The notes under the pieces were generated by a model that ran no database searches, was not told where the DNA came from, and was given only the letters and a program-made list of their open reading frames with translations. A DNA stretch of 64,000 nt from Gnetum montanum (lineage: Eukaryota > Streptophyta > Gnetopsida > Gnetales > Gnetaceae): NCBI GenBank assembly GCA_015680685.1, contig MNCI01016482.1, forward strand, positions 294,959-358,958, read 5' to 3'. Position 1 is the stretch's first letter, and the number at the start of each line of letters is the position of its first letter. Shown here piece by piece: positions 9,854-22,100 of this stretch. Position numbers and translations under genes: made by a program.

Positions 9854-12800
9854 ATGGATTCCTTTTACTCAAACACAACCGCCATGGTCGCTACTGATCT
9901 GGGTGTTGCACCTGTGAATCCTACAGCGGTCACAGGACCCGCTCCTGGTGCAACGGGACCTCAAGGACCATTGCGCCGTTCATTGAGGCTTCAGGGGAAA
10001 GAGCTTATCTTCACGGTTATAACCCCTGAAGAATACAATTTCATATGCGTCAAGATCCAGGCGAGGCTGGCTCTTAGCCGAGCCGAGTTGGAGGCGAAGC
10101 GAAACTTTGAGGTGCTCCACCGAGGGGGCTATGATTTTAAGCCGACGGCCTACGATATAATCCCCTTGACTGAACAACAACACGAACTTATCGCACAGTT
10201 GGTCATGGCCATAGGCCAAACTTCACAACCCGTGGTGGAGCCTCAGCATGGGGAAGAGGCAGAGGACGAATTCGCGGCTCTGTCGGAGCATTCGTTCCAT
10301 ACTCTGACACCCCACACACAAGTAAATCCATTGTTCCCTTTTGACGGAGAGGCAACCTCTCTTGACCTAGCTACGACCGCGCAAACGCAAATCCCTGTCT
10401 TTCCGTAGGCCAATGCGCAGCCGTCTGGGTTGCAAGCACAACAACCACACCATAACACGGGGGTGGGTCCGTCCCAACAGGTAATTAGTATTCCGGCGGT
10501 GGCCCCGGCAATCGCCACGCCCCATTTCATCCCTCAGGTACAAGCTCACACTGTACCGACAACTCGTTCAGCGCAAATGTTCCCGCCGTCACTAACTCAG
10601 TAAAGTACCGCAGCCGTACCACAGCAGACCTTTATTCAATACCCTGCAACAAGTCAATGGATCAACCCTGCTACACAACACCACCTGTCTGCGGTGTACG
10701 GTGCACAACCTTTGGTCGCACCTACGGCATAATTTTCGCAGGTATTTCCTCAATATACCTACCATTATCCTGCGCAGCAGGCAGGAGTTAACCTCTCATC
10801 TCAGACCGGTGGATGGTGGTCTTCGCAGGCGCCTTAGCTTGCAGGAATCCTTGCTCCACCAGGGGTTAGCCAACCACCTCCTGCATTCCAGTTTCCTAGG
10901 GCTGCCCAACCAATCCAACCTCCTATGCCTGCTGCACAGACACCTCCGTTAACAGGTCTAGATCAAGCTTTCCAGCTTATCCAGATGCTTACCGAAGAGG
11001 TTCGACGCCTCAAGACCGCTGGATCTGATACCATTCAGATCATGGACTTCTATCAGGATGATCCGATCAATCCAGCGGTCCGCGTGCTGTCATTGCCACC
11101 AGGGATGTCCCTCCCTCATTTCACCAAGTATAATGGAGAGGGGGATCCCAACACCCATCTAGCCACCTTCAGATCTGAATCTTTGTTGTTACAATAGTGG
11201 CCGCACACTTTGATCCGAGTCTTCGCGATGTCTTTGACAGGGAAGGCTTTAGACTGGTATAGAGCTCTTCCACGCTCTTCCATTTCAACCTTGGAAGAGC
11301 TGCTGACTCAATTTGTGACCCGTTTCAAATACAACCTGAAACCGGAAGTCACATTGGAACAGCTTATGGGGGTGAAACAAGACCCACTCGAGCCAGTCCA
11401 AAAGTTTATACAGCGTTGGAATGCTACCTTGAATGAGAATTGGGACTCGATCGCGGACTCCCATCTACTGGCTATATTCAAGGGAGCAGTCAACTACTTC
11501 ATTAAGTCTAAGCTGTATTATCTTTCCCCTGGCAATATACATCAGGCCTTCGCGTAGGTCCGAAGCATCCAAGATGCTGCGGAGGCCAGTAAAGACCCAG
11601 CATATGTCACCTACAAAAACACACACAACAAAGCCAAAGACAAAGGTAAGGCAGCGACAACGACAGTAGCTGTGCTGACTGAAAACGTAAAAAACAAGAA
11701 TAAGAAGGCACCCATAACAGCGCCACCTAAGGCCACGGTTGGTGCTGGCACCAGCCAAGCCACAGCTGCCCCTGAACAGGCCCCCCAGCCAAAGCCAAAT
11801 TTTGAGCGCAAAGATCGTTCAAAATATGCGGCTTTACCCATGAAACATTCTGAACTGCTGAAACAACTGTTAGCGGCAGGACACATTCAACCTAAGAAAG
11901 TGTCCGAGGAAGCCCTGAAGCGTCACAGACATCACTGTGAACTGTTGAAGGATCCTTCTTTAGCTCTGCCTAACGAACCAGCAGTTCCGAGATCTTTCAG
12001 GCTGGACCGTTTCTATGACTACCACCAGATGTGTGGTCACGACACGAATTACTGCTGGGCTTTGAAGGACGACATTCAACGCATGATCGACAAAGGTCAT
12101 CTAAAACTAGACAGTAGTAATCCTACGCATCCGGAAAATCAAACACTGCATGTATACAAGGATCCGTTGAACGCAAGTTACGATCCTTATACAATCACTG
12201 TAGTGAGTACGGACAGTGAGCGTAAGGGGCCGCCAAAACAGCCTTTTGTTTTGCGCGTGCCCGCCAGCTCACCAAGGGGGCCAACTACTTCTTCGGCAAC
12301 CAGTGGGGTCTCACGGCCACCGTTTATCATACGGGCACCTTCCTAAGGGCGCCATCAGTCACGCGACAGTACCCAAGCCACGAGTTCATCCGCGCCCATG
12401 CCGAGAGCGCCCTTCATTATTAGGGCACCAAAACCACAGGCTGCCCCTCTCACGTAGGGGCAGACCTCTAGCCAGGACCACCAGTCATTGCCTCCCAAGC
12501 GAAAGGAGGAGAAAAATGCAGTTAACGCAGTAAAAGACCACCCTACGCTCGGCTTCCCTAAGCCCAGGCCCTTGGCTTCTGTGCCTATGTCTATGCCCCA
12601 GAAGCATGCCAAAGGTATAGAAACGCAGCCACCTTCTCTTGGTAGGAAGAAGAACGACCCCCCAATTAACACCGCTTTGCCTCGAGAGATCTGTCTTTTT
12701 GACCGAATGGAGGAGGACAAGGGGGATAAACAACCCTGTCGAGAGAAGGACCTCCTCGATGCGTTCACGCAGGTCAAACAAGCTCTCAAGCAAAAGAACA

Positions 12801-13672
12801 GAACGCTGAGCCTGTACGACCTACTGATGACATCTCGAGAACACCGTGAGGCTATGGTACACATGTTGACGTCCATATCAGTGGACGCCAGCCTGCCGGT
12901 GGAAGAGGAAGCGATACACGCTATCATGTTTCCTTCCGAAGCTGAACAACCCAAGCCTACCTCGTTGATCTTCTTGGATGAGTCTGTCAAAGGTGATCCG
13001 GAGAAAGGTCAAGTAACGACTGAGCCCATGTTCATTACCATTTGGGTCGGCCAGTACCGGATCCGGAGGGTACACGTGGATGATGGTGCAGCTGCTAATG
13101 TCGTTCCCTATTCCATCGTGGATAGGTTGGGATTGGTCGACCAGATCACTCCCACAACGACAGCTTGTGTGAAATCGTTCAACGGAGCACGGGTTCAAGT
13201 CAAGGGGACGGTGCGTATTGAGTTTGTGGTGGAGGGTCAATTCCCAACAGAAGCCACATTCTTAGTCATTGAGGAGATGCCCAGCTTCAACTTAATGTTA
13301 GGGAGGTCGTGGTTAGCCCAACTGAGGGTGGTCTCGTCGCCGATACATCAAGAGATACACCTACCCTACGCCGAAGGGGAGGTTGTCATACGCGGCGACG
13401 AGGTCACCCCCAGGACCGTTAACAACATTGAAGAAGAACGGGGTTCGGAGATTGAAGCAACTGATGATCAGTCCTATCTCCAAGCCCCTGAACAAAACGA
13501 CAACAAGGACAATGGTCTAGCCTGGGTAGACCTGCCATTTCTGGATGACAGCATAGAGGAGTCAAACCCCAACCCTCCTCGCCCTTACGCAGCGCTCAAC
13601 GCGAAGGCCATTAAGGGACAATTGCATATCGACGGTTGAACAATGGTCTTCTGCGTGCAACACTACTCTCGC
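9854..13672 (+). pseudogene. Tat gag-protease polyprotein (nonsense mutations only)
   Basis: One frame spans the whole region from an ATG at 9854. It opens with a poorly conserved N-terminal part, then a Pro/Gln/Ala-rich linker (about 10240-10920), the capsid domain (about 11040-11560; 'PHFTKYNGEGDP', 'GKALDWYRALP', 'FVTRFKYN'), a cysteine/histidine motif 'CGHDTNYCWALKDDI' near 12030-12080, and an aspartic protease domain near 13020-13350 with 'HVDDGAAANVVP' in place of the usual DGG/DSG active site and 'FNLMLGRSWL' as the partner motif. Internal stops lie at 10406, 10601, 10730, 10835, 11195, 11555, 12344 and 12455 (five TAG, three TAA). A TGA at 13637 precedes the putative splice donor and could be a further mutation of CGA. 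No frameshift is seen. Gag-protease would form the particle and process it. Confidence 0.9.
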
Positions 13673-13860
13673 GTAAGTTAGCACACCTCGTTTAGCAGCT
13701 TCTTTTGTTTTTTTCAATATGCTTTTACGCTATATTTGCTTTCTAGGTTTACACTCTTCACTTGTTGCGTGCACCTGTTGCGTGTTTTATCGTACTCGCG
13801 TTAGCTACGCTTTCTCATTCCTTTACACATTTATCCAGGATTACATTTTTATCACTAGTT

Positions 13861-14366
13861 ACGCAGCTGGCCCACAATGGCCTTAAACTAGCTAATTTAC
13901 GCAAATTCATATGCCAGCCCGCAATGGCCTTAAACTAGTAGCTAATTTACGCAGCCAGCCCGCAACGGCCTTAAACTAGTTATACAAAGTTAACCCATTC
14001 ACACCGTCGTATGCAGTTATGTAGTCGGCCCGCAACGGCCTTAAACTAGTTGTCTACAATCCTCATTTACACTCACATTATTTTACGCACTTATGCAAGA
14101 TTATATTCTGTTATGTGGTAACTCGTATGTCGGCCCGCAACGGCCTTAAACTAGTGGCTAATTTATGCAAACTCGTATGTCAGCCTGCAACGGCCTTAAA
14201 CTAGTGGCTAATTTACGCAAACTCGCGCTTGGCCCGCAATGGCCTTAAACTAGTAGCTAATTTACGCGAACTCGTGTGCTGGCCTGCAATGGCCTTAAAC
14301 TAGTAGTCCGGAGTTATCTACAATCACCATTTACGCTTCCGGCCTGCAATGGCTTTAAACTAAGAA
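13861..14366 (+). repeat. Minisatellite 1 (nine copies, core GGCCCGCAACGGCCTTAAAC)
   Basis: Nine imperfect copies of a core ending in CCTTAAACTAGT start near 13868, 13914, 13955, 14026, 14131, 14180, 14229, 14278 and 14338. Spacers contain 'GCTAATTTACGCAA'. Three successive intervals are 49 bp. The array sits just 3' of the antisense gene (in its sense) and near the intron donor of the sense frame. Its core resembles minisatellite 2 at 22522-23007. Confidence 0.85.
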
Positions 14367-14553
14367 TTACGCACTATCATTATCACTCAGGTGAACTTTT
14401 CAACAGTTACATTCGTATTCTATAGACGAAACACATAAAAAAAATATATGTGATTGATATTCAACGTATCCACCAAGTTTTATAACATGCTTTTCTAGTC
14501 CTTCGTAGCATGATACTACGCTCAACATTAACAAAATTCTGCGTAAACAATAA
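14367..14553. other. Non-coding sequence 3' of the antisense gene
   Basis: AT-rich, no coding frame on either strand. It probably serves as the 3' untranslated region of the minus-strand gene. Confidence 0.4.
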
Positions 14554-17500
14554 TTACGCATTCCCCCTGCTGCCACTATCGCTGGTATCTTTTAACTCCG
14601 AATCCAGCCCCAAAAGGTCATCCTCCAAGGGGCCATCGTTTCTGGGAATTATCCCTTCGTGAAAGATTGCCTCTTCACGAGGCTCTCGCTCTAATACTGG
14701 CTCCACAGGCCGACGCTCTTCATCATTTCGTTCCACCTCTGCTTCCACTGTTTCTTCTCCCAGCCCTTCAGCTGGCGTACTTTCTCTACCTCCTTCCGAT
14801 ACCTAAAACCAAATAACATCAAATTAGAATAGACGACGCTAGTTAGAAAAGTCTCCAACTAAGTCATGCGTAAACTTACTCGCAACGGCCCTGCTTCCGC
14901 AGCAAAGGGAAGCTTGTCCAGACCAGCCCACAAACGCTTCATGATCTCGTCCTCTGTCAGGTCTGGCCACACATCCTCGCACGAAGCCGCCCCAGCTTTC
15001 ACCTTTCCTTTCTCCACACTACTCCAGGAGGGTGGATCTGGGAAGAAAGTAGGGATCGTAGCCTGATTCCCAGGGAAAACCATTGCTCTCTCTGGGGACG
15101 CAGTTACGGTCACCTGCTCTTCGAACTTCTTGAAAGCTTCAGATGCTCCGATGGTGTCCACGAAGACCTCTAGGGATCGAGCTTTAACAGTGGAATCACG
15201 GTAGCATTTTCTATAAGCGGCGCTTTCGCTTTTGTATACGTACTTGTGGTCTTTCTCCTTCTACCCCCATTCCTGTACGCTCGCGCAGTAGTCCCTCCAG
15301 TCCTGGCTTTTCTGAGCTAGGAGCTCAATTTGCATCCTTTGCTCTACTAACGCCCGACTGGTCTGAACGCTGTTCTTGATGGCTGTCCAATAACGGGAGT
15401 GATCAATAACAGCAGTACGCCAGTCTTCATCCCCCGTCATCCGAGCCTGTAGGAATTCGTACCGTGCCCTTAGGTCCTCGACTTCCATGGTCAAGGATTC
15501 AACCCTCTCCTCCGACCGTTGCAGCCTTTTCCATAGGCCTTCATTAACATTCCTACTTTCCCATACGGAGCGTGTCGAGCGTAACATACATTTACGCATT
15601 TCCTCATAAATGTGGCATGGCACGACCGCCCCATCAGATGGGGGCTCCGCTGTGTCCAAGTCAATGGGCTCTGCGGGATCCCATTGGAGGTGAGCTCCTA
15701 ACAGAAAACAAGCATCAATACGGATGACACATTACCAAGACATCATATTGCAACTTCGTTAACTTACCAGCGCCAGGTTCAACGCGTTCCAGACGCTTGA
15801 TCATGTCGCTGACGACACCTTCCATGAAGGTAAATTTATCGGGGAAGTCCCTCCACATTTTGCTAATAGCAGCAGACGTTGAGGCATCTCCTTTCCCTAT
15901 AGCGTAATTTGGTTAGACATTCCCTCCATCAACATATTTTTTCTTTTCAAACACGCTAACGCACTCCTTACCTCTGCTGGTGACAGTGGCAATTTCATCG
16001 ACATCTTCTGTATCCTTTTCCCTTTCATGCACTGAGTCTGTGTGTCACTCGTTCCAGTAGCCGGGGCCTCCTCACGCACCCCAGTCTGTACGCAGCTTCC
16101 GCTAACAGCTGGGGCCACCTCACGCACTGGAACCTGCACACGGCTCATATTAACAGCTGGGGCCTCCTCTTCCAAAACTGAGGCCCCCTCCCCACGGCTC
16201 AGTACCATCGCCCCTGTCTCAGGGGTCAATTGCCCTGTCTTTTTTGCTGTTTTTACCACTATACGTTAGCATATAATTCCAGATCATCTAAGTAAAGCAT
16301 TGCGTATACAACCCTTTCACACTTACCAGGCGGAGGTTTATTCCACTGCACCTTGAGCCCAACAGTGTGGCCTGCATTGCCCCCAGGGGCCTTAGCTAGG
16401 CGGAGCCTCTTCCGTTGAGCTGCCGGTTCCACAATTTCCTCTGCCAGACGTTTCCCCTGTGAGGCATCGCCGGTGTAGGTAGGCATTATCCCGCCTACGC
16501 TGTCGAGACCTCGCGCTCGGGGTGCCTTCAAGCCTTTAGTCGTTACAGACAACGACTCCCCGATCCCTTCCGGCGGATCCTGCCCACGGGTAGTGCTGAG
16601 AATGTGGGCAATCTAGGGTCTGGATAGCTGGTCTCGCTCTTGCTGTACCCAGACCCCATTCCTCTGAATGACCAGAAACTCAGCAAACCACCGAAGGCAA
16701 GCTATGAAAAGGGCGTAATGCACATTGAAACGAGACTCGAGCTTCTCCCGAAGCTTGACCATTTCACTACGCAGTCCCTTGGCAAGATGGCTTGCCCAAT
16801 CAAACTGGGCTCCCTCTTCCAGGACCTCTCGCATGATGTGGGTCTGTTCTACCGAAAAGAACTTCGCCTGCGAGAGGGTTTTGGGGAAGGTCTGGGCTCG
16901 GAAAAGGGGATAAAGTGTTTTGGCAGTCCCCATCTCGAATTTTTCACAAGGAAACCCCTTGGTCTCCTTAGGAATCCTCGCCCACTCCTTCAGAAATTCC
17001 TCACCTCTGGCACTCCTCTTGGTCTTCACTTTTACGGGAAGGCCGCTCGAGGGGATGCCAAACAGGTCCAAGAAGAGCTGAGCGTTAATGTCAAAATTTA
17101 CGCGCGTGTTATGCACGCGCGTGCTAAAACAATCCGCCTTCTCGCTGAAGGAGTTGACCAAGGCGATCATCTCGTTGGCGGGGACATCAGGGGTCGCAGC
17201 CAAAAATAGGTGCATTAGCCGTGCGGCCTGGATCTTGCTGGTCACTGCGACTGGGGCCGTCAAATGGCTGAGCCAACGCTGTGCCTCCTTAATATCCCCG
17301 TAACGAAAGAGAACATCCCTCGTCTCGCGGCCGGAAATCGTAAGGGTAATCTCCCGGGATTCCCTGACTGAAAGGCATAAAAACGCAAGTTAAACAGAAA
17401 AACTATTATATAATGTCCGTGACTCACTACACGCATGACATTAGAACACGCAGCGACCTTACCGGGGCCAAACGACAACGAAAATGGCGGGAGTTCCCTC

Positions 17501-18691
17501 TCCACATCCTCGACGGTGAGAGGCGGATCCAAGGTCCAATCCTCGTGCAGCCATCCGAGTTCCTGACAATTCTTAAAAGGGCTCTCATAGCGGGTGTGAT
17601 ACTCACGCATCTCATGGCCAATTTTCCCGATAACACCGGCACACACATTGTTGGTCGCGGTAAACGCCATTATTGCCGTTTCGGCCCAGGCCAACGTATC
17701 GCCATCGCCAATTAGCTGGTTGTCATGTATAAAAAACCTGTACCATACAGCGTAAGCTTAACATACACTTTGCTCATAGGCTTCTCTTATCCTTCACATC
17801 AATAACAGATGTTATAACAAAAATAGAGACAATATAGTTAGCCAAATTTGCTTACCCGCCCACGTAGTACACCGTGCCTTGTGGGTTTTGTAAGTACGTC
17901 AACACATGACAAGCCACGAATAGCGTGTTATATGCATGATAATAGTTGAAACGGGCCATGCCCCAGATCCAGTGTAAGCTCCGCAAACCGCGGGCGCTGA
18001 GCACTTGGTCCTCGGGATAACCCGTGTCGATGGCTCCGTCCGTCAGGTAAGCCAGAATCCCCTACGCTAACCCCGCCAATAAGTGCTCCAAAATGGCACC
18101 GGCGACATCCCCGGTCACATTAGACCAGAAAATGATGCTAAAGTTGCGCAGTAGAAACTGCAGAAACTCCAGCGCCCCCTTTCGGAACTAGATGGCCTTC
18201 CCCTGCACTCGTGTGTGAGGAGGAGGGACATTGGGGACGATAGGGTTTACCCAGCACAAAACCCCAATGAGGTCTAGCACAATCAGGATGGGCTTTAGCG
18301 TGACGCTGTATAGAAAAGCCAAAGCGTATATTAACACCTACATTTGCATTTGCACGACTAACACAGAAAACTCATAAAACGCACCCAAGCTGACATCGCC
18401 CAAACCCTTGCAATAACGTAAGGTTCGTCCCTAACGACGGCGATGAACGCAACCCTTTCAAACCCTCGCATTAGCCCGAGGTCCATAACTCGAAATCAAC
18501 ATGCACGCAAACGAAAATATACCACGAAAAGCAGCCATAGAAACGAAAGTAAGTATGTAAGGAATGACTAACCGGTTCAACGGCGTAGGGTCACAAACAT
18601 CGATCAGAGCCTACGAAACACGGTCCAGAGTTGCTTGCATTTCGTCGATTTTGGCCAGTTTTACGTTCTTCTTCTTCGTCTTTGGCGTCAT
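14554..18691 (-). pseudogene. Antisense eight-exon gene inside the Tat element (HAD-like domain plus coiled coil)
   Basis: Exons on the minus strand, high to low: 18691-18573, 18305-17856, 17737-17463, 17367-16327, 16258-15972, 15896-15768, 15697-14880, 14802-14554 (TAA at 14556-14554). Every intron starts with GT (mostly GTAAGT/GTAAGG-like) and ends with AG. The frame is kept across six of seven junctions; the exon 5/6 joint is off by one base, so an indel or a different splice site is needed there. Exon 1 begins with an ATG and a basic stretch (KTKKKNVK). Exons 2-3 look like an FCP1/NIF-type HAD phosphatase domain. Exon 4 (about 345 codons) is a hydrophobic and charged helical domain I do not recognise. 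Exon 5 has a repeated 'REVAPAV/REEAPAT' motif, exon 7 is coiled-coil-like and exon 8 is acidic. Five in-frame stops, all TAG, show this copy is dead. Introns can persist because they are antisense to the genomic RNA. Antisense extra ORFs are known in some Tat elements, but the origin of this gene is unknown. Confidence 0.75.
17698..18305 (-). other. HAD (FCP1/NIF-like) phosphatase-type domain in exons 2-3 of the antisense gene
   Basis: Exon 2 reads 'KPILIVLDLIGVLCW' at its start, matching the motif-I region of plant NLI-interacting-factor/FCP1-like HAD phosphatases (LVLDLNGVL). It continues with 'ALEFLQFLLRNFSIIFWSNVT' in segments, which resembles the 'FLxFxxxxFxVxxWSS' motif-II region. The end, 'YNTLFVACH' followed by 'YLQNPQGTVYY', resembles the 'NTLLVDDSP...NPxGTxYY' end of the fold. 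The first Asp of motif I is present. The usual residue two positions on is Ile, and the Asp-Asp pair of motif IV is replaced by Ala-Cys. Two TAG stops interrupt exon 2. The domain is therefore recognisable but unlikely to be catalytic in this copy. Confidence 0.65.
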
Positions 18692-18837
18692 TGCGACGGT
18701 TTCAGAATTTCTTCACAGCTTAACGTTTGCAAATCTTCGCAAGATTCCACACCCTAACTCTCTGTTCTTCCTTTTCTCAGCGACAATTGCAAATTCAAAT
18801 TCACGATAGCCAACAACCAGTTCTCATCGAAGAACCA

Positions 18838-18850
18838 CTTACTTATACGC
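18838..18850 (-). promoter_or_regulatory. Candidate TATA box of the antisense gene
   Basis: The minus strand reads GCGTATAAGTAAG about 150 bases upstream of the exon-1 ATG at 18691. It is the only TATA-like site I see in the 400 bases between the sense acceptor and that ATG. Confidence 0.35.
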
Positions 18851-19103
18851 GAGGATCGCCGACTTGATATTAGAATTAAACGAAACTTTCCTGAAACGAA
18901 ATCCGCAAATCTAGATATTAATGCGGCCGATATCGCACGCGCCATTGTCCGAAATGACGTTAAACTACCACATCTTATCGCCTCGTAATCGGGTTACATT
19001 GATTACAGCTTGTCTATAATATTCAAAATTCAGTTAGCCTTCCACGTTCGGCGACATCACGTCACTTGTCTCCTAACCATTTACGCACTTGTCGGTTTTG
19101 CAG

Positions 19104-22100
19104 GACAGACGGAGAATGGATGGCACAGTTTTAGCACCCTTAGCTTTGACAGGCCCATACGGGAACTTAATTGGACAGTTTGACTCCACGCTAGTAGACG
19201 TTAACCTCCCTTTAGAAAGCGTAACCATAGCTGCATCGAAGACGTCCCCAGAATGGCCAGAACAGTCAACGCGCACGTTAGACCTGGAGGCTGGAGACAT
19301 AACCGAGGACCCCCTCAATGAGGTCCCTATCGTTACGCATAAGGGTGAGACTAAAACGCTCAAAGTCAGTTCTTTGTGAGATGAAAAAACGCACAACGCA
19401 ATAAAACGGGTCCTGCAAGACAACATTACTGTCTTTGCATGGTCATACGAGGATATGCCTGGGTTAGATCCTAGGTTAATCCAGCATAACATTATCCTAG
19501 ACCCACAGATTAAAGCGGTTAGGCAAAAGGCACGCAAAATCAAACCAGAGATCGCGCTAGCAGTGCGTGATGAAATCACCAAACTGTATCGGGCTGGTTT
19601 CATCCGCGCGGTCGATTATTCGGACTGGGTATCTAACATTGTGGTCGTGTCGAAGAAGACCGGGGGTATACGCATATGCATAGACTTCCGGGATTTGAAC
19701 AAGGCCACAATCAAGGATAACTTCCCGCTGCCGAGTATTGACCAGCTAGTGGATACAACAGCTGGGCATGCGCTTCTGTCCTTCATGGATGGCTTTTCAG
19801 GCTATAACCAGATTCGCATTAACCCAGAACACCAGCTGACCACGACGTTCATGACACCCTGGGGCACCTTTTGCTACACCATGATGCCTTTTGGTCTGAA
19901 GAACGCCGGAGCAATGTACCAGCGGGCCATGACATACATCTTCAGTGATTACCTCCTAGGAAGGCTGAATGATTACGTGGACGACATAGCTGTGAAGTCT
20001 TTGAAGTCGGAAGATCATTCAGAGGACTTGGATTTAGTCCTTAAAAGATGCTCCACACACGAGCTCTGGCTTAACCAAAAGAAGTGCGTATTCGCAGTCA
20101 AAACCGGACGCATGCTGGGGTTTGTGGTATCGAAAATCGGCATACGAGTTGACCCTGATAAGGTCAAAGCCATTGTCGAGTTAACACCTCCCATAGACCT
20201 CAAACAATTACGCGGGTTGTAGGGACGCTTACAGTTTATACGCTGGTTCATTTCGAGGTTAACCGACAAGTTACACCCTATGCAACACTTGCTGAAAAAG
20301 GGGGTTAATTTCGAATGGACCGACGATTGCCAGTGTGCGTTTGACCGTTTAAAACAAGAACTGCAACATTTGCCAACGGTTTTCCTGCCACAAAGGGATT
20401 TGCCTTTTTTCATCTACCTCGCAACTTCGGACGTAGCAATAGCAGCGTTGCTTTGTCAAAAAAGGGATGATGGGTCGGAAATGCCCATCTACTACTTGAG
20501 CCACACTCTATGTGCGTACGAGACAAGATACAATGACGTCGAGCGTAATTGCTTAGCGTTAGTTTTTACACTCAAGGAATGTAGGCATTATCTTTTTCAT
20601 AGTCAAGTTAACGTTATCTGTAAAAATAACATCCTTAGAGCCATTACGCACAGCTTATACGAGAGTAGTAAAATAGCTCGTTGGAAGGCTATCATGGCGG
20701 AATTCGATCTGCACTATATTGGCCAATCATCCACGAAGGGCCAAGCGATAGCTGACCAGTTAATAACTTCACCGATTAACAATCATGCAACCATAGAGCC
20801 AAAGTTCCCGGACGAACACGTACATAGTCTAAGCCCTGTCTCAACAGGCCTCGAAGCAACATTGTACTTCGATGGAGCTTCAATTGCCAGAGGCAGTAGT
20901 GCTGCCATTGTTCTTACGCTATCGCCTGAGGATGTGCGTCTACACGCTTATCGATTGACCTTCCCTTGTACGAACAATGTGGCAGAGTACGAGGGGCTCC
21001 TCAGGGGGTTACTAATTGCAGGTGAACTCGATGTTCAACACCTGGCGGTTAGGGGTGATTCAATGCTTGTCATAAATCAAATCACTGGAGTCTACGCCTG
21101 CAAGGCGGTACATTTGCAGCCCTATTGCAATCAGGCTAAAGATCTTCTGAGGCGATTTACGATCTTCGACGCCCAACACGTCCCACGGACTGACAACACG
21201 CTGGCCGACGCACTGGCCACCCTAGCTTTACACGTGCCTTCACACCTGTTTAACACCTGCCCTGCATTAATTACAGACTGCGCAGACCCTATCATTCAGA
21301 CGGCACAAATCTCCTCTCTTATCGAGGAAAGCACGCCTGAATGGTACGATAATATCAAAACTTATCTGTTACAGGGTGAGCTACCACCCGCACTAACACG
21401 CGCACAGAAAGACACAATCCGTAAGTGGGCTAGGCAATACGTCATCATCGGAGACAGCACTCTCTGTAGACGCTCCTTTGATGGCGTGTTGCTTACCTGC
21501 ATTGACAAAGACCAAGCGCAACACATAGTCAGCGAAGTTCACGAGGGACTGTGTGGCGACCACGTAGCACCGAGGGCTATGGTCCTAAAAATCCAACGCT
21601 TAGGATACTACTAGCCACACATGGAAAGGGACTGCCTGACAAAGGTTAAAACTTGTGACACGTGTCAGCGTCATGCAAACCTCATTCACGTGTCGCCCAN
21701 NNNNNNNNNNNNNNNNNNNNNNNNNNNNNNNNNNNNNNNNNNNNNNNNNNNNNNNNNNNNNNNNNNNNNNNNNNNNNNNNNNNNNNNNNNNNNNNNNNNN
21801 NNNNNNNNNNNNNNNNNNNNNNNNNNNNNNNNNNNNNNNNNNNNNNNNNNNNNNNNNNNNNNNNNNNNNNNNNNNNNNNNNNNNNNNNNNNNNNNNNNNN
21901 NNNNNNNNNNNNNNNNNNNNNNNNNNNNNNNNNNNNNNNNNNNNNNNNNNNNNNNNNNNNNNNNNNNNNNNNNNNNNNNNNNNNNNNNNNNNNNNNNNNN
22001 NNNNNNNNNNNNNNNNNNNNNNNNNNNNNNNNNNNNNNNNNNNNNNNNNNNNNNNNNNNNNNNNNNNNNNNNNNNNNNNNNNNNNNNNNNNNNNNNNNNN

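Larger units (their letters stand above)
13673..19103 (+). other. Putative Ogre-type intron between protease and RT (5431 bp)
   Basis: The donor CGC|GTAAGT (13670-13678) is followed far downstream by the acceptor TTTTGCAG|GACAG (19103/19104). Both junctions fall at codon boundaries of the flanking frames, so splicing would join the protease frame to the RT frame in phase. Known Ogre elements have a spliced intron at this place. This one is much longer because it contains a minisatellite and an antisense gene. Splicing is not demonstrated. Confidence 0.65.

Noticed and set aside
16640-17209. 189-codon plus-strand frame
   Set aside because: Complement of exon 4 of the antisense gene; the minus-strand frame is longer, continues past a single TAG and joins the neighbouring exons in phase.
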